A DNA stretch of 6,664 nucleotides from DATAAM01 sp036260075 (GTDB lineage: Bacteria > Actinomycetota > Acidimicrobiia > Acidimicrobiales > JAHWLA01). Positions 5,243 to 6,664 of the stretch are shown here, in pieces (the stretch's first letter is position 1; each line of letters starts with the position of its first letter). The stretch spans positions 1-6,664 of the forward strand of contig DATAAM010000108.1 of the NCBI GenBank assembly GCA_036260075.1, written 5' to 3'. Both the position numbers and the translations under genes were made by a program. The notes under the pieces are model-generated. The model did not search any database and had not been told where the DNA came from. It worked only from the letters and a program-made list of their open reading frames with translations.

Positions 5243-6229
5243 ATGAGCCAGCTCAGGCTCGACCCCTTGACGGGGCGCTGGGTCGTCATGAGCGTCAGCC
5301 GAGGCGACCGGCCCCAGGCGTTCCAGAGCCGGTGGCTGCCGGTGTGGGCGGAGCCCGACCGCCCGTGCCCCTTCTGCCCGGGCAACGAAGAGGCCACCCC
5401 GCCCGCGCTGGAGACCTACGGGCCGTCCGGCCAGTGGCTGGTGCGGGTGGTGCCCAACCTGTTCCCGGCCTTCGAGGGGCACGTGCCCATGGTCGTCAGC
5501 CACCTCGGGCCGGTGTTCACCCAGGCGCCCGCCAGCGGCATCCACGAGGTGCTGGTGATCTCGCCCGAGCACCGGCTGAGCTGGGGCGAGCTGGGCGACC
5601 CGCAGGCCGGGCTGGTGATGGCGGCCATCCGTGACCGCATCGAGGAGCACGCGTCGCGGCCGGGGTTGCGCTACAGCCAGGCCATCGTGAACTACGGCCG
5701 CGAGGCGGGGGCCTCCCTTGAGCACCCGCACGGCCAGCTCCTGGGCATGCCGTTCGTGCCGCGGGAGATCGCCGACGAGATGGCGGGCTTCGCCCGCTTC
5801 GAGGGGTCGTGCCTGCTCTGCACGGCGGCGGAGGCGGAGGAGGCGTCGAAGCATCGGGTGGTGCACGCCGACGACCGTTGCCTGGTGGTGTGCCCGTTCT
5901 GGAGCGGCACGCCCTACGAGATGCTCGTCGTCCCCCGCCGCCACGACCCGCACCTCCACCACGCCGAGCCTGCCGACCTCGCCGCGGTGGGACGGGCCAT
6001 GCGCAACTCGCTCGGCATGCTGCGACAGCGCTTCGGCGACCTCTCGTACAACCTCGTGTTCCACTCGGCGCCGTACCGCACATCGAGCACGTTCCACTGG
6101 CACGTGCACGTGCTGCCCAAGCTCACCACCCAGGCGGGCTTCGAGCAGGGCACCGGGGTGCTGATCAACGTGGTCCCGCCGGAGACGGCCGCCGCCGACC
6201 TGCGCGCCGAGGTCGTGGCCGAGCGCTGA
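5243..6229 (+). CDS. galT: Galactose-1-phosphate uridylyltransferase
   Basis: A 328-residue cytosolic enzyme of the HIT-superfamily GalT group. It transfers UMP between UDP-glucose and galactose 1-phosphate (Leloir pathway). Visible motifs: N-terminal LRLDPLTGRWVV (4-15), CPFC (42-45, zinc-type ligands), SPEH (107-110, matching the E. coli third zinc ligand), and SLEHPHGQLLG (158-168) with HPH at 161-163, whose second His is the expected nucleophile. A second CLLC pair lies at 190-193, and the C-terminal HIT half ends with FHWHVHVLPK (285-294). The length fits the short actinobacterial/archaeal form rather than the roughly 348-residue E. coli enzyme. Relatives act on other sugar nucleotides (for example plant ADP-glucose phosphorylase), so the substrate is not certain. 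ATG 5243 was chosen because the family motif begins there; no Shine-Dalgarno precedes it. The frame stays open upstream to 4964, but that extension is Arg/Cys-rich and not GalT-like. No galK or galE is adjacent within the window. It overlaps the next gene by one base. Confidence 0.92.
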   Translation: MSQLRLDPLTGRWVVMSVSRGDRPQAFQSRWLPVWAEPDRPCPFCPGNEEATPPALETYGPSGQWLVRVVPNLFPAFEGHVPMVVSHLGPVFTQAPASGIHEVLVISPEHRLSWGELGDPQAGLVMAAIRDRIEEHASRPGLRYSQAIVNYGREAGASLEHPHGQLLGMPFVPREIADEMAGFARFEGSCLLCTAAEAEEASKHRVVHADDRCLVVCPFWSGTPYEMLVVPRRHDPHLHHAEPADLAAVGRAMRNSLGMLRQRFGDLSYNLVFHSAPYRTSSTFHWHVHVLPKLTTQAGFEQGTGVLINVVPPETAAADLRAEVVAER

Positions 6230-6663
6230 TGCGCGTCCGGGTGGGCATCGTGATCGATGCGCCGCCCGCGGCCGTGTGGTCGGCTGTGCGCGACGTCCGC
6301 TCGCACGTGGCGTGGATGAGCGACGCCGAGTCGATCACCGTGACGTCGCCGACCACGTTCGACTGCGTGACCCGCGTGGGGCCGTTCCGGCTCGTCGACC
6401 GCATGGAGATCGTGGAGTGGGACGAGGGACGGGCCATGGGCATCCGCCACGTGGGGCTCGTGCGGGGCGAGGGCCGGTTCGCCCTGCGGCGGACGTGGCG
6501 GGGGCGCACCCGGTTCACGTGGGAGGAGTGGCTCCGCCTTCCGTGGTGGATGGGCGGCCCGCTGGGCGCGCTCGTGGCGAAGCCGGTGCTCCGGCGGATC
6601 TGGCGCGCCAACCTCCGCCGCCTCGCCGTTCTGGTGGGGGATCAGCGCGCTGTGGCGCGCTGA
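6229..6663 (+). CDS. SRPBCC (START/Bet v1-like) family protein
   Basis: A 144-residue protein with the helix-grip pattern of SRPBCC/polyketide-cyclase-like proteins. Residues 2-10 are a first strand (RVRVGIVID), followed by APPAAVWSAVRDVRSHVAWM (11-30), the typical 'ap...vw..v.D....~W' helices. Then come antiparallel strands (ITVTSPTTFDCVTRVGPFRL, EIVEWDE, GRFALRRTWRG, TRFTWEEWLRL) and a long C-terminal helix (about 119-139). Such proteins bind hydrophobic ligands; some are cyclases, hydrolase activators or ligand carriers. The ligand here is unknown. Its ATG overlaps the galT stop (TGATG), so the two are translationally coupled and almost surely one operon. It has no ribosome site of its own beyond a weak GAG. 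The stop codon lies inside a perfect hairpin. The protein is complete in the window. Confidence 0.82.
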   Translation: MRVRVGIVIDAPPAAVWSAVRDVRSHVAWMSDAESITVTSPTTFDCVTRVGPFRLVDRMEIVEWDEGRAMGIRHVGLVRGEGRFALRRTWRGRTRFTWEEWLRLPWWMGGPLGALVAKPVLRRIWRANLRRLAVLVGDQRAVAR

Positions 6664-6664
6664 T
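6641..6664 (+). terminator. Hairpin overlapping the stop codon of the galT operon
   Basis: ATCAGCGCGC (6641-6650) and GCGCGCTGAT (6655-6664) are perfect 10-base inverted repeats with a TGTG loop. The TGA stop (6661-6663) is within the right arm. This is the expected place for the operon terminator. The stem may extend past the window edge, and whether a U-tract follows cannot be seen. Confidence 0.6.

Noticed and set aside
4655..6109. Minus-strand open frame of 484 codons opposite galT
   Set aside because: It lies antisense to the galT catalytic motifs, and its composition is that of a high-GC shadow frame.

Overview
The window is a GC-rich (about 70% or more by eye) stretch of bacterial chromosome. 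Coding frames have strongly GC-biased third positions, most starts lack a strong Shine-Dalgarno, and hairpins without U-tracts sit at gene ends. The gene content (a PucR/CdaR-type regulator, a short actinobacterial-type GalT, an SRPBCC protein, a small SCP2-like protein) fits a high-GC actinobacterium, perhaps of the Acidimicrobiia. That placement is inference; no rRNA or tRNA is present to test it.

Layout from left to right. Positions 1-101 hold the first 33 codons of a minus-strand gene that encodes a signal peptide and runs off the left edge. Divergent from it, 290-724 (+) encodes a small SCP2-like lipid-binding protein. Between 725 and 948 is a convergent gap containing four stem-loops, two of which share the same outer stem. 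Positions 949-3498 (-) encode an 849-residue alpha-helical-repeat protein ending in a DUF2325-like alpha/beta domain; this is the least understood gene here. A 149-base gap with a hairpin, a small palindrome and a possible promoter separates it from a PucR/CdaR-family regulator at 3648-4970 (-). A 272-base divergent intergenic region then carries a repeated 14-base operator-like element and a strong leader hairpin. It is followed by galT (5243-6229, +), which overlaps by one base an SRPBCC protein gene (6229-6663, +) whose stop codon lies inside a perfect hairpin at the window edge.

How the genes may work together. The regulator and galT are divergent and share a control region, so the regulator may control itself and galT-SRPBCC. 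The DUF2325 gene lies downstream of the regulator on the same strand, but a hairpin and a possible promoter separate them, so it may be its own unit. GalT would interconvert UDP-glucose and UDP-galactose through sugar 1-phosphates, but no galK, galE or sugar transporter is visible, so a complete Leloir operon is not shown.

No CRISPR array, transposase, phage gene or RNA gene was recognised. The two least explained parts are the helical-repeat-DUF2325 protein and the hairpin cluster beside it.
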